Assembly (NCBI GenBank): GCA_963770045.1 | Contig: CAVYOD010000013.1 | Location: forward strand, 165,315 to 229,314 | DNA from: CAVYOD01 sp963770045 | GTDB taxonomy: Bacteria; Acidobacteriota; Aminicenantia; Aminicenantales; CAVYOD01 | Direction of reading: 5' to 3' | DNA: 64,000 nucleotides | Shown: in pieces, positions 10,373-20,231 of the stretch | How the letters are laid out: each line of letters begins with the position of its first letter | How positions within the stretch are numbered: position 1 is the first letter of the stretch | Made by a program: the position numbers and the translations under genes | Notes under the pieces: model-generated | The model's database searches: none | The model's input: the letters and a program-made list of their open reading frames with translations, nothing else | Told to the model about the DNA's origin: nothing

Positions 10373-12778
10373 TCACTTTTTTTCTTCGGTGGGCTTTTTT
10401 GTTGCCGCTTCCTCCTGGTCCTTTGCCCTCCGATCCATCCTTTTCTTGAAATCGTCTTCGATCTGCTTCATTTTCTTCCTGTAGGCGGGAACGCCTTCCC
10501 CGACTGTTTTTTGGGCATCAATCAGGCCGTACCCTATTTTGGAGTTGAAGCTCTTATAGCCGAGGATCTGAGGGTTGGCAGATTTCGCCAGAATTTCACG
10601 AATCCTCTCGACATACTGTCCGGGAAGCTCCCGGCCCGTTTTTGGAAGCGTCGAGGAGACAAGGGCCGCAAGGCCTGCCGTCATGGCCGCCGACAGAGCC
10701 TGGCTGGGGACGGCGTTTCTCTCAGCCGCCGCCGGGGCGGCCACGGACACATAATGAGATGAAGCTGCCGCATCCCAGGGGATGAGATTATTCTGTTTGT
10801 CCCAGACGACTCCGGCCACGGCCAAGGCCGAACTGTAATGGGAGGGAAAAGCGGCGGGCTGTTCTGGATTCTCTGGAGCAAAGGGATTCCCGGGAGCAAT
10901 GATGATGATATTTTTTTCGTGGGCGGATTGGCAGACCCGCTTGAGAAAAGGAAAATCGGATGGAAATAATAGGGTTGTGAGGATGATATCATTTTTTTCC
11001 TCAGCTGCCCTGGAGATGGCCCGGGCAAGCTGGTCCGCCGGCAAGTATTCGTGCAAAGCATTCGGGCCGGGGGAAATCGCGTAAATGCGTATTTCAGCTT
11101 CAGGGGCACAGGCAGAAACGACAGAACTCAAGTCCGGGGCTTCTTTTTCAAAATTCCGGCCGGGGTCGATGACCGCGAGCTTCACCCCCTTGCCTCTCGT
11201 AATTCTGATCGCCTCAGGAAACTTGGCCACTCGAAAAGCAGCGCTTTTTTCAAAACCTCTTTTTTCATCCGCCCTTTTGGCCCGAGTCAGCCGTTCCCGC
11301 TGGAGCTCGGAGGCGGCCCTGACTGTCTTTTCCGCGTCGATCAGCCCGTAGCCGCACTCTGGAGAAAACCCCTCAAAACCCACGGCTTTGGGATTCGCAT
11401 TCTCGGTGAGGAGTCTTTTGACCGTCTCGAAATATTCCCCGGGCTGCTCCGTCCCCAGACGCGGGTAAACCGACTCGACGAGGGCCAAGAGGGAGGCAAC
11501 AATCGGCGTGGCGCAGGAAATCCCCGGCGCATAATCATCCTTTTCGTCGACATAAGTGGGGAAGGCGACAAAAGGGGCGTCGGGAGAGCCGACCGTCGTC
11601 GTAACTTCAGGAGCGGCCACATCCCAGGGTCCATATTTATTCTCGCCGCGCTTCTCAATTCCCGTGACCGATACTGTCGTTGTGTACTGTCCGGGGTAAT
11701 TCTCGTTCTCGCCCAGATACCTCCCTATATAATAGGGGCTGGCCGTGACAACCATAACGTTGTGATCATAAGCGTATTTGCAGGCTTCCCTGAGATAATC
11801 CGTGTCGAGGTCGCTTCCCGCGCTGATATTGATCACATCGTTGCCGTCATGGACGGCTCGATAAATGGCCGCTCCCATCAAGCTGGTCAAAATCAGAGGA
11901 AACGGAGAATCGTTCTGGGTGTCGGCGTCGATCTCTCTGTAGAGCGTGATCTGGGCCTCAGGCGCATACCTGGCGACGATGGAAGTCACAACCGTGCCGT
12001 GCCATCCCCAATCGACCATGGGAGGTCCTGCCGGACTCCAGGGAAGGCCGTCTCGACCGACAAAATTGAAGTGCGTCCCCCAACGGGTATTTTTAAAAAC
12101 GGGGTGGCTGACATCGATCCCAGAATCTATTATCCCAATCCGCGCTCCCGCTCCCTTCGTGAGCTGGTGAGCGGCGCGGAACCTGGCGGCGTCAAGTCCC
12201 CATTGTCTTTCGAACTCGGGGCTGAGGGTTTTGGGAACGATTTTGGTGGGCAGATTGAGATTGGCCATGTTTCCAGTGGACAATGCCACGATATCGACGG
12301 TGTCCTTTCCTTTGAACCGCGGAATAAGGCCCCTAAAATACGCACCGTGGGAGCTGGGCTGGAACAGGCATTCCACAAACATGTGCGCCGAAAAACGGGA
12401 CAGGTCCAGATACATCGTGCGGAATCGCGCTTTGGATTCATCGGTTCCTTCTTCGAGCAACGCCCTGAAGGTCGGTTCATCTTTTTGATAGTAATAGTTC
12501 ACCAGGATCCCGTAGAGTCTGGGATAGACTTTTTGAAGGTTGGAGATTTTTTCGGCTTCCCGGGCGTTGAGTCGGGATCGCTCTGGGTGAAGGTTGACTT
12601 CATCAGCGACGGCTTTGTAAAAGAGGCGCATTCCCTCTTCAAAAAGAGCGTTCCCAATCGGATTCTCCTGAAGCCGGGAGGGACGGGATGAGCAACTTGA
12701 CATGACCGCGGCCGATAAGAAAGTCACGATCAGAGCCACCGGCAGCCCAACACTTAACGATCTAGGTTGAATTTTCAT
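10373..12778 (-). CDS. Two-domain S8 subtilase lipoprotein
   Basis: Intact, 801 residues. The start MKIQPRS is preceded by GGAGGATCG. Lipobox VMSSC puts the lipid anchor on Cys29. Domain 1 (about 205-490) has the triad Asp218 (IIDSGID), His260 (WHGT) and Ser421 (GISCATP). Where subtilases usually have the oxyanion Asn (AGN), it reads TASPYY. Domain 2 (about 530-760) is a second subtilase-like fold: it keeps an Asp (AVIDPG), an APGN motif and a Ser-bearing helix (LSAAMTAGLAAL), but no HGT. The tail is a charged Lys/Glu-rich helix. It lies 30 bp downstream of nothing on its own strand except the S9 gene that follows, so the two may be co-transcribed. Confidence 0.9.
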   Translation of the reverse strand: MKIQPRSLSVGLPVALIVTFLSAAVMSSCSSRPSRLQENPIGNALFEEGMRLFYKAVADEVNLHPERSRLNAREAEKISNLQKVYPRLYGILVNYYYQKDEPTFRALLEEGTDESKARFRTMYLDLSRFSAHMFVECLFQPSSHGAYFRGLIPRFKGKDTVDIVALSTGNMANLNLPTKIVPKTLSPEFERQWGLDAARFRAAHQLTKGAGARIGIIDSGIDVSHPVFKNTRWGTHFNFVGRDGLPWSPAGPPMVDWGWHGTVVTSIVARYAPEAQITLYREIDADTQNDSPFPLILTSLMGAAIYRAVHDGNDVINISAGSDLDTDYLREACKYAYDHNVMVVTASPYYIGRYLGENENYPGQYTTTVSVTGIEKRGENKYGPWDVAAPEVTTTVGSPDAPFVAFPTYVDEKDDYAPGISCATPIVASLLALVESVYPRLGTEQPGEYFETVKRLLTENANPKAVGFEGFSPECGYGLIDAEKTVRAASELQRERLTRAKRADEKRGFEKSAAFRVAKFPEAIRITRGKGVKLAVIDPGRNFEKEAPDLSSVVSACAPEAEIRIYAISPGPNALHEYLPADQLARAISRAAEEKNDIILTTLLFPSDFPFLKRVCQSAHEKNIIIIAPGNPFAPENPEQPAAFPSHYSSALAVAGVVWDKQNNLIPWDAAASSHYVSVAAPAAAERNAVPSQALSAAMTAGLAALVSSTLPKTGRELPGQYVERIREILAKSANPQILGYKSFNSKIGYGLIDAQKTVGEGVPAYRKKMKQIEDDFKKRMDRRAKDQEEAATKKPTEEKK

Positions 12779-13045
12779 CGATCCTCCATTGACCAAGATA
12801 ACGACGTCCGAGAGAACAAATATGTACCAGACTTTATGCCAACAGTCCGAGAGAATGCAAGAGCTTAGAAAGCAAAAGCATTCCCTGGGATGGTGGCATT
12901 TTAGGGGATGACATTTTTCTTCTGCTGGGGTATATTCCTTCTAATGCAGAAAGCGTGGCTGGTCTCCCGCTTTCAAGAGCTCCTAGGAGAGCGGGATTTT
13001 TGGCCCGGAAGTTGCTGCTCTGATTCATGAGAAGAAGGCTGAACC

Positions 13046-14172
13046 ATGAAGTCCTTGCACGGCAGAATCCTCCTGAGCGGAGCGATCCTTTGGCTCATGG
13101 CCCCAGGGGCAATTTCACAAGAATTTGACCTCCAGGGTCAATTCTCTTCGTGGGTCGCCGCGAGCAAGGCTCATTCTTTTACGGCCCAACTCGGCCTCCG
13201 TTACATTCCGACCTTTTCCCTGAAGAAGCCCTTTCCCGGAAACAGGATGCTTGACCTCGAGGTGTCAATCAACTCCTACGGTTCGGTCCTGGGAACCTCC
13301 CTCGACAAGGTCTCGACCAACGGAAAGGTCAAGCCCTACCGAATCTGGCTGCGCTGGTCAACCTCGCAATTCGAAGCCAGGGTGGGGCTCCAGAAATTGA
13401 ACTTCGGGTCCGCCCTTTTGCTCAGGCCGTTGATGTGGTTTGATCGCATCGACCCCAACGATCCGCTGCAGCTCACCGATGGCGTTTATGGCCTGTTGCT
13501 TCGTTATACATTTCTCGGCAATTCAAACATCTGGCTCTGGGGACTTTACGGCAACACTGACCCCAAAGGCTGGGAGACCATCCCGACGCAAAAGAAGACT
13601 CCTGAATATGGCGGAAGATACCAATTCCCTCTCCTCCGGGGTGAACTGGCGTTTTCCTATCATCACCGCCGGATGGATCCCGGCCGCAGTCTTCTGCCTT
13701 TACCTTCGCCCGAAAGTCATCCCGTCCCGGAAAATCGATTCGGCCTGGACGGGAAATGGGACCTCGGCGTCGGCGTCTGGTTCGAAGGGGTCCTCAGCCG
13801 CCAGGATTTTGAAACGTTTCCGCTCCGGTATCAGAAGAACATCAATTTGGGCCTCGACTATACTTTTTGGTCGGGAGGGGCCTCCACGTCCTGGGGGAAC
13901 ACCTGGTCATGCAGGCCTCAACCAAAGCTTTTGTCCACGGAGAGACAAATGACTTTTCGGCTCTCGCCCTGGACTATCCTTTCGGGTTGACCGACCAGAT
14001 CAAAGGGATGCTTTTTTACAACTGGAAGACCGCAGATTGGTACAGGTTCATCTCCTGGCAGCGGATGTCTGACCGCTGGAGTTTTTATGTCATCGGCTTC
14101 TGGAATCCATCGAGCTACCGGATCTATCGCCAGCCAGCAGGGAAAGAGCCTTTTCGCCGGAAAAGGATTTGA
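13046..14172 (+). CDS. Outer-membrane beta-barrel protein, one frameshift
   Basis: An exported protein of about 375 residues: signal peptide ending PGAIS, then alternating aromatic strands typical of a barrel (TAQLGLRYIPTF, FEARVGLQKLNFG, WLWGLYGNT). A frame change near 13880-13900 joins the second part (HLVMQASTKAFVHGETND, MLFYNWKTADWYRF). I do not recognise a named family. It ends 50 bases before an ABC ATPase gene on the same strand, so it may be the outer-membrane partner of that export system. That role is inferred from position only. Confidence 0.7.
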
Positions 14173-14221
14173 GGTCATGATCGTTTTTAACCATTGAGCT
14201 TATAATCAAAAAGAGGTCATC

Positions 14222-14946
14222 ATGCAGAACTCGGTGTTAATCAAGACGGAGGATCTGGTCAAAATCTACCCGATGGGAGAGCAGTCGATCGTCGCTCTGA
14301 ACAAGGTCAGCCTGACCCTCAGGCGAGGAGAATTCGCGGGCCTCGTCGGACCAAGCGGCTCGGGCAAGACAACTCTTCTCAACATCGTCGGCTCTCTCGA
14401 TGCTCCCAACCCAGGGCCACGTCGAGGTTCTGGGAGAATCCATCGAGACTCTGTCCCACAAGAAAGCCGCCGAGCTCCGCAACAGACACATCGGGTTCAT
14501 CTTCCAGACCTTTAACCTCCTCCCCGTCTACACGGTCTACGAAAACGTCGAATTTCCTCTTCTTCTGCTCGGTCTCCCGCCGGCCGAAAGGAAAAAAGCG
14601 GTCATGGACGCCCTGGAATGGGTCGGTCTGGCTGACAGGGTCAAGATCCAAACCCAACCAACTCTCGGGTGGACAAAGCCAACGAGTGGCCGTCGCCCGG
14701 GCGGTCGTTAAAAGGCCGGAGATCATCCTGGCCGATGAGCCAACGGCCAACCTGGATGCGGATAATTCTCATCATATCCTTAACACCATGGAGGATTTGA
14801 ACCGGGACTTGGGGACGACATTCCTCTTCTCGACCCACGACCAGAAGGTCATCGGGCATCTGCGCCGCAAAATTTCTCTCGTCGATGGAAGGATCGCCCA
14901 AGACGAAATCCTGGTCAAAAATACACCCGGGGAGGTGGCGAGATGA
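14222..14946 (+). CDS. ABC transporter ATPase, LolD/MacB type, two frameshifts
   Basis: About 241 residues. Walker A GPSGSGKTT, Q-loop in IFQTFNLLPVYT, signature LSGGQ, Walker B IILADEPTANLD and the H-loop region STHDQK are all present. Spacing is that of the LolD/MacB/FtsE group, which energises FtsX-like permeases. Frame changes fall near 14405 (one surplus A gives APTQGHVEVLG) and near 14660 (before LSGGQ). ATG at 14222 follows an AAAGAGG site. The 3' end overlaps the permease start by 4 bases, so translation is coupled. Confidence 0.9.
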
Positions 14947-16120
14947 CCATCTTCAAGCTGGCCGTGCGAAATCTCCTAGGAGCGGGGATGAAGACCTGGC
15001 TCAATGCCGTCGTCTTGTCCCTCGCCTTCGTGACCATTATCTGGGCCCAGGGACTGTATAAAGGCATGGATAATCAAGCGTCCAGGGCCATGATCGGGGC
15101 CGAATATGGGGGCGGTCAATATTGGGTGGAGTCCTATGATCCCTACGATCCTTTGAGCCTGCAGGAAGCCCATCGCAAGCTCACGGGGACGCTGGAAGAT
15201 TTGGTCGAGAGCAAGCAGGGCAACGCCGATTCTGATCATCCAGGGCACGATCTATCCGGAGGGCCGGATCATGCCCATCGTCCTTAAGGGAATTGATCCC
15301 GAACAGAAGCTTCTCTCTCTCCCATCATATTTTTTGAAGGGCACTGGTCCAGAAATTCCCGCCTTCATCGGAACCCGGATGGCTCAGGCCTCGGGACTCA
15401 AACTCGGGGACACCGTGACCGTCCGCTGGCGCGATATCCACGGGACTTTCGATGCCAAAGACCTTCGCATCGCCCAGATCATAAAGACATCCGTTCAATC
15501 GATCGACAGCGGCCAGGTCTGGGTGCCGCTGGCAACACTCCAAGCGATGGCCGGCCTGGACAACGAAGCGACGATCGTCGTCACCGAGAAGAATTTCCGG
15601 CCGACGGCAGGAATTTCCGGTTGGACCTTCAAGGACCTGAATTTTCTTCTCCAGGATATTAAGGAACTGGTCAGGTCCAAGACGATCGGGGCTTCGATCC
15701 TCTACAGCCTCCTCCTCTTCTTAGCGATGCTGGCGATTTTCAATACCCAGGTGTTATCCATCTTCCGCCGTCGCAAAGAAATTGGCACCCTGATGGCCTT
15801 GGGCATGACCAGGGGACGAGTCATCGAGCTCTTCACGGTCGAGGGCGCGCTTCATGCGATCCTGGCGGCTCTCGTCGGGAGCCATCTACGGCATCCCGTT
15901 TCTGGCCTATTTTGTCGTCAAGGGATGGGCGCTTCCCGAAGGGATGGCGGACAGCTTCGGTTTTGCCTTGAGTGAGAAGCTTTTTCCCACCTACAGTGCG
16001 GGACTGATAACCGGGACGACACTCCTCGTCCTCGTCATCACGACCATCGTCAGCTTTCTGCCCACCCGAAGGATTGCCAAACTGAGGCCGACCGACGCTT
16101 TGAAAGGAAAACTCTCATGA
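14943..16120 (+). CDS. FtsX/MacB-type permease 1, two frameshifts
   Basis: About 392 residues. One N-terminal membrane segment (WLNAVVLSLAFVTIIWAQG) precedes a large periplasmic domain. Three C-terminal helices with the FtsX signature follow (FRRRKEIGTLMALGM and a SFLPTRRIAKLRPTDAL tail). Frame changes are needed near 15230 and 15875. The start ATG overlaps the ATPase stop, and the end overlaps the next permease by 4 bases. With the ATPase and the second permease it should form a heterodimeric inner-membrane export or lipoprotein-release complex. Confidence 0.85.
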
Positions 16121-17391
16121 TCGGCTTCCTGCTCAAGGGAATTATCCGCGACCGCTCCCGGAGCCTTTTCCCTTTCCTTGTCGTGGCGGCGGGGGTCTTT
16201 CTGACCGTGGCTCTTTATGGCTATGTCATAGGGGAAGAGACGATTATTATCCTGGCCAACGCTAATTTTCAGTCTGGGTTCGTTAAAGTCACGACCCGCG
16301 CTTATGCCAAGGAAGCTGACCAACTCCCCAATGATCTCGCCCTCACGGGAGTCCAATCTCTTGTTGCCGAGCTGGAATCGGAGTTCCCTAAATTCATCTG
16401 GCTGCCGAGGATCAGGTTTGGGGGCCTGCTCGATATCCCGGATGAAAAAGGAGAAACTCGCTCGCAGGGACCGGTGTCCGGGATAGCCGCTCAGCTCCTG
16501 TCCAGTTCAGGCCGCGAATTGAAGCTCCTTGATCTCAAGAAAGCCCTGGTCAGAGGCCGGCTGCCGGAACGGCCGAAGGAGATCCTGATCAGTGACGACT
16601 TCGCCCGAAAGCTCGGCGTTGAGCCGGGGGAGCGCGCGACCTTGATCAGCTCCACGATGTTCGGAAGTATGAGCATGACCAATTTCATCGTCTCAGGGAC
16701 GGTCCGGTTCGGCATCAGTGCCATGGACAAAACGGCCATGATCGCCGACCTGTCCGACATTCAAAATGCCCTGGACATGAAGGACGCGGCGGGCGAAATC
16801 CTGGGGTTGTCGAGCGATTCCATCTACAGGCAGAAAGACGCCGACGCCATGGTCTCCGCGTTTAGCGCGCGTCACCGGGAAGAAAGCGGCGATTTCTCTC
16901 CGGTCATGGTCACCCTGAGAAACCAACCCGGGATGGCGACCATTCTGGACCTCATTTCCTATGCTATGGGCTTGGTTATCGGGCTTTTCCTTTTCGCCAT
17001 GTCGCTTGTCTTGTGGAACGCAGGTCTTATGGGAAGCTTGAGAAGGTATGGCGAAATCGGGGTTCGTCTGGCTATCGGCGAGGACAAGGGGCGTCTCTAC
17101 CGCTCGCTCATTTATGAGTCCCTAATCGTCGGCTTTCTGGGGACGCTGGCCGGGACCGCCCTCGGACTCGCCCTCTCCTATTACCTCCAGGAGAAAGGCA
17201 TCAACATTGCTTCACTCGTCAAAAACGCCGGCCTGATGGTTCCGACGGTTCTGCATTCCCAGATCACGCCCTTCAGTTATTTTATCGGGTTCATCCCCGG
17301 ACTCCTGGCGATCCTGCTCGGGACGGCGATCTCCGGGCTGGGGATCTACAAAAGGCAGACCGCCCAGTTGTTCAAGGAGCTCGAGACGTGA
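16117..17391 (+). CDS. FtsX/MacB-type permease 2
   Basis: Intact, 424 residues, with the same design as the preceding gene: an N-terminal helix (FPFLVVAAGVFLTVALYGY), a periplasmic MacB_PCD-like domain, and three C-terminal helices including RRYGEIGVRLAIGEDKG. The two permeases differ in sequence, so a heterodimer is likely, as in LolC/LolE. The gene overlaps its neighbours by 4 bases on both sides and belongs to one transcription unit from 14222 (perhaps 13046) to 18131. Confidence 0.88.
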   Translation: MIGFLLKGIIRDRSRSLFPFLVVAAGVFLTVALYGYVIGEETIIILANANFQSGFVKVTTRAYAKEADQLPNDLALTGVQSLVAELESEFPKFIWLPRIRFGGLLDIPDEKGETRSQGPVSGIAAQLLSSSGRELKLLDLKKALVRGRLPERPKEILISDDFARKLGVEPGERATLISSTMFGSMSMTNFIVSGTVRFGISAMDKTAMIADLSDIQNALDMKDAAGEILGLSSDSIYRQKDADAMVSAFSARHREESGDFSPVMVTLRNQPGMATILDLISYAMGLVIGLFLFAMSLVLWNAGLMGSLRRYGEIGVRLAIGEDKGRLYRSLIYESLIVGFLGTLAGTALGLALSYYLQEKGINIASLVKNAGLMVPTVLHSQITPFSYFIGFIPGLLAILLGTAISGLGIYKRQTAQLFKELET

Positions 17392-18131
17392 AAAAAATTC
17401 TAGTATTCCTATGCATTCTGTATTCTTTCGGGGGACCGGCCGCGGCCCAGGCCCCTTCGGCCGATGCGATCCTCGATAAAATCGACCAGAACGCGGTGGC
17501 CGGCGACAGAATCGCGGTGACCGAAATGATCATCCATAGCCGCAGGGCCAGCCGCACCCTGAAATCAAAATCGTGGATCGAGGGCGAGGAAAAGGCCTTC
17601 ACCGAATTCCTCGAGCCGGCCCGGGAGAGAGGGACCAAGATGCTCAAGCTCGGGGACCTGCTCTGGACTTACTCGCCGGATGCGGACAGGATCATCAGCA
17701 TCTCCGGTCACCTGCTGCGGCAGTCGGTCATGGGCTCGGACCTTTCGTACGAGGACATGATGGAGGACCGCAGGCTCCGCAAAGCGTACGAGGCCAAAAT
17801 CACGGGGGAAGAAAAGATTCTCGACCGGCCGTGCTGGATCCTTGACTTGACCGCGAAGGTGGAGGACGTCGCCTATTTTTCGAGGCGAGTCTGGGTGGAC
17901 AAAGAGCGCTACGTCCTTCTCAAGGAAAGCCGCTTTGCCAAAAGCGGGAAGCTTCTCAAGACGCTCGAAGTGAAGAGCATCATCAGAGTCCAGAACCGTT
18001 GGGTGCAGAATGATGTCATTTTCAAAGACGAGCTTAAGACGGGAGACGGCACGGAGATCATCATCCAGTCGATCGAATTTGACGCCGCGATCCCGGAGTA
18101 TATCTTCTCGAAGGCATCGCTGAGGAAATAA
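17388..18131 (+). CDS. LolA-like outer-membrane lipoprotein-sorting protein
   Basis: Intact, 247 residues. It has a signal peptide (MKKILVFLCILYSFGG...AQA) and a LolA/LolB-like half-barrel: KSWIEGEEKAFTEFLEP, MLKLGDLLWTYSPDADRII and VWVDKERYVLLKESRFAKSG are typical of the 'outer membrane lipoprotein-sorting protein' family. It is usually found beside MacB/FtsX-like transporters, as here, and would carry a lipid-linked or hydrophobic substrate across the periplasm. It overlaps the permease stop by 4 bases. A repeat element follows 20 bases after its stop. Confidence 0.85.
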   Translation: MKKILVFLCILYSFGGPAAAQAPSADAILDKIDQNAVAGDRIAVTEMIIHSRRASRTLKSKSWIEGEEKAFTEFLEPARERGTKMLKLGDLLWTYSPDADRIISISGHLLRQSVMGSDLSYEDMMEDRRLRKAYEAKITGEEKILDRPCWILDLTAKVEDVAYFSRRVWVDKERYVLLKESRFAKSGKLLKTLEVKSIIRVQNRWVQNDVIFKDELKTGDGTEIIIQSIEFDAAIPEYIFSKASLRK

Positions 18132-18151
18132 TCCCGTCAATTAAATCGGGT

Positions 18152-18365
18152 GATAAATCGGGGTCGGACCGGACTATCTGATTTATTATCTGCTAGACTA
18201 GACCCAGTTTTAAGCCTTTTTAGGTGCTTAAAACGCGCTTTTTGCCCCAAAAAATGCGCTTGCAATGAGAGATAGCCACTTTGCCTCGAGTCAACAAAAA
18301 TGGTCTATTAAACACAATTAGGCACAGCGCTCCTGCCGGCACAATCGCCAATTTCGTTAGAGCAC
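18152..18365. repeat. Interspersed repeat R1, full-length copy A
   Basis: The longest of four related intergenic segments. It opens with GATAAATC, an internal GGTCGGACC palindrome and ACTATCTGATTTATTATCTG. A 9-bp stem follows (GTTTTAAGC at 18207-18215, GCTTAAAAC at 18226-18234), and then an AT-rich half through GATAGCCACTTTGCCTCGA. No ORF of note. The hairpins and the GTCGGACC core recall REP-type palindromes. Together with short flanks this fills the gap between 18132 and 18476. Confidence 0.7.
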
Positions 18366-18476
18366 TTATTTAGCCGAAAAAAGTGGGTTTCTGGCCGCAA
18401 TAGGCAGGATCTTCAGCTAGCGTTGCACCGTTTATGGGGAATTGCAGTGTGCCAAAGAGCGTTTCTCCCGGTCGCT

Positions 18477-19304
18477 TTAATAGAGGACCCTTCCCTCTCC
18501 CAGTTCTCTGATCCGTTTGTCGAGCCATTGGAGAATCAAGTCTCTGCGGATGAGAACACACTTGATTTCTTTATCCGTCAGATATTCTCCGACAATCTCC
18601 TGCACCACTGGAGGACTGAGGGTTTTGAGTTTTTCGACAAAAGCCCTGGGAAGCTCTTTCATCAGCATGGGCCCGTCCGTGCAGTTTTCGTCATAGAGCA
18701 ATTTTTCGGTAAAATCCTTAGAAGTCCTGAATGTCCGGGAATGGTCGATAAGGATCATTTTCCAATCTTCGGTGATAAGGAAATTTCTTTGGTTCCGGTC
18801 TTCGTTGGCGATCAGGTTGTCGAAGGCTCGTTCCAGGTACAGCGCCCTAAAAAAGCTGTTTTCTTTTAATGATGGCGGCCAAACCTTCCGCTCAGTGACC
18901 GGAACAAGAGTCATCCAGGCATCGACCCACAACTGGCAGGAACCGCGGTCTTTCTTGAACGTCCTTTCCACGGTCGGCGGGACCATATTCAGGCCCAGAT
19001 ACTTATCAAGCCGGTAGGCCGCGATCTCCCATTTCCAATTTTCCGGTTGGCTTTGCATTCTCGTTTTTGGATTTTTCCAGAGGGCTCTTTTTGTAATCCC
19101 ATCTTTTTCCAAGGTCAGCTCCCAGGGTTCGGTGACCGATTCTGGACCTTTGAGTTGCTTTTGATCGACAATTCTGGCCGTTTTAAGAAATTGCTCCCAT
19201 TTGGCCCTCTCGGCCAGTTCGTCCTGAGTGAATTGGGCAAGTGATCGAAGGTGAAATCCCAGGAAAACAAAGACCAAAGAAAAAATAACATTCCTTTTTA
19301 TCAT
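18477..19304 (-). CDS. Exported atypical kinase-like protein
   Basis: 275 residues with a signal peptide (NVIFSLVFVFLGFHLRSLAQ). The C-terminal half has the order of a kinase active site: ERAFDNLIANEDRNQRNFL reads as a catalytic loop (D..xxN) and MILIDHSRTF as the metal-binding Asp. This pattern occurs in HipA, PI3/4-kinase-like and FAM20C-like folds. An upstream KRALWK could supply the ATP-binding Lys. No family is certain. A periplasmic or surface kinase fold is unusual in bacteria. It stands alone between repeat copies A and B. Confidence 0.55.
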   Translation of the reverse strand: MIKRNVIFSLVFVFLGFHLRSLAQFTQDELAERAKWEQFLKTARIVDQKQLKGPESVTEPWELTLEKDGITKRALWKNPKTRMQSQPENWKWEIAAYRLDKYLGLNMVPPTVERTFKKDRGSCQLWVDAWMTLVPVTERKVWPPSLKENSFFRALYLERAFDNLIANEDRNQRNFLITEDWKMILIDHSRTFRTSKDFTEKLLYDENCTDGPMLMKELPRAFVEKLKTLSPPVVQEIVGEYLTDKEIKCVLIRRDLILQWLDKRIRELGEGRVLY

Positions 19305-19814
19305 TTATTCCCCCCGGGACAGAGAAAAGTTCCCCCTAGCATGGCTTCCTTCTTGTCCCCTGATAAATATATATCAGTGCAAGTTCAGTCAGTAATTTTC
19401 AAGGTTATCCCAGGAAGGCACCAGTCCGCCAGCGGGCATCCTCTCACTTCGAAAGGGCCGAAGTCGTCGTTTTCCAGAGGAGGGATAAGGAATTCGTTTT
19501 CCGCTTCGCCGGCTGGATGAGCATCCATGCCCCCGTTTTGCCCCATGCTATCCTCATGGATGATAAATCATGACCTGAGGAAATGTCAACTCGAGCTGAG
19601 AAAGACGTGAAGCTGACCAAGAAATCGCAGGGAAGCTCAAGAGCGCTGGAAACCGCACAGGAGTCTTCCTCCAGAAGAGAGCACAATATATAAATAGGGA
19701 TCGGACCGGACTATCTGATTTATTATCTGCTAACCAGACTCAGATGATATGCCCATAGCTGACGTTCTTTTTTTAAGATCGGGTTGCCCATTCTAGGTTA
19801 TGCAGCTCCAAATA
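19305..19814. other. Intergenic stretch, 510 bp
   Basis: No convincing gene. A short plus-strand open stretch ending at about 19569 (FRFAGWMSIHAPVLPHAIL) reads like coding sequence but has no start or context, and may be a gene remnant. Repeat copy B lies at 19689-19742. The rest shows nothing I can name. Confidence 0.4.
19689..19742. repeat. Interspersed repeat R1, copy B (5' part only)
   Basis: It contains GGATCGGACCGG followed by ACTATCTGATTTATTATCTG, as at 18161-18190, then diverges after CTAACCAGACTCAG. It corresponds to the first 50 bases or so of copy A. Confidence 0.75.
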
Positions 19815-20129
19815 TCATGGCTTGGTACATGGATTCTTTTTATAAGCATAAACCATTTCTGCTGATTGATCTCCGCCGCCTTCGCCGCCGTCTGTTCCAA
19901 GAGCGTCTATAAAATAATCTTCGATTTCTCTGGCCTCATCATGGGTGTTAGCAATGTCAAATATCCACTGATCACCGGCCTCATTGACATTATGCTCGGC
20001 GAAAAGCCTTTTTCTGGCATCTTCGCCAATGCCCACATACCAGCCATTAGAAGAACCCCCCTCCCCATTTTTAAGGATAAACGCTAATATCTTTGCGATT
20101 ATTTCGTTCTTGGTTTTAGACGTTTCACT
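19815..20129 (-). CDS. Small GIY-YIG-like protein
   Basis: About 104 residues. The frame from 20129 reads a coherent protein (KTKNEIIAKILAFILKNGE, then GWYVGIGEDARKRLFAEHNV and ANTHDEAREIEDYFIDALG). GWYVGIG.., the Arg/His after it and the later Glu-rich helix resemble a compact GIY-YIG fold, with low certainty. A strong AAGGAGGG site lies at 20131-20138, but the codon after it in this frame is AGT. The GTG next to it is out of frame. So the start is damaged or a base is missing. The first in-frame alternative start, GTG at 20039, would lose a third of the protein. Confidence 0.5.
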   Translation of the reverse strand, partial: SETSKTKNEIIAKILAFILKNGEGGSSNGWYVGIGEDARKRLFAEHNVNEAGDQWIFDIANTHDEAREIEDYFIDALGTDGGEGGGDQSAEMVYAYKKNPCTKP

Positions 20130-20231
20130 CCCTCCTTCTTAATCTATTCTGCGCGGTTCCTCCGAATGCCTCAGGGAGTCTCCAACTTCCCTCACTTCAT
20201 ATTCTTCTTTGAAGTTGTTGCAGTTCATTCC

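Noticed and set aside
11051..12691. 546-codon plus-strand open frame
   Set aside because: Antisense to the intact S8 lipoprotein; Arg/Gly-rich with no domain or ribosome site. A shadow of GC-rich codon use.
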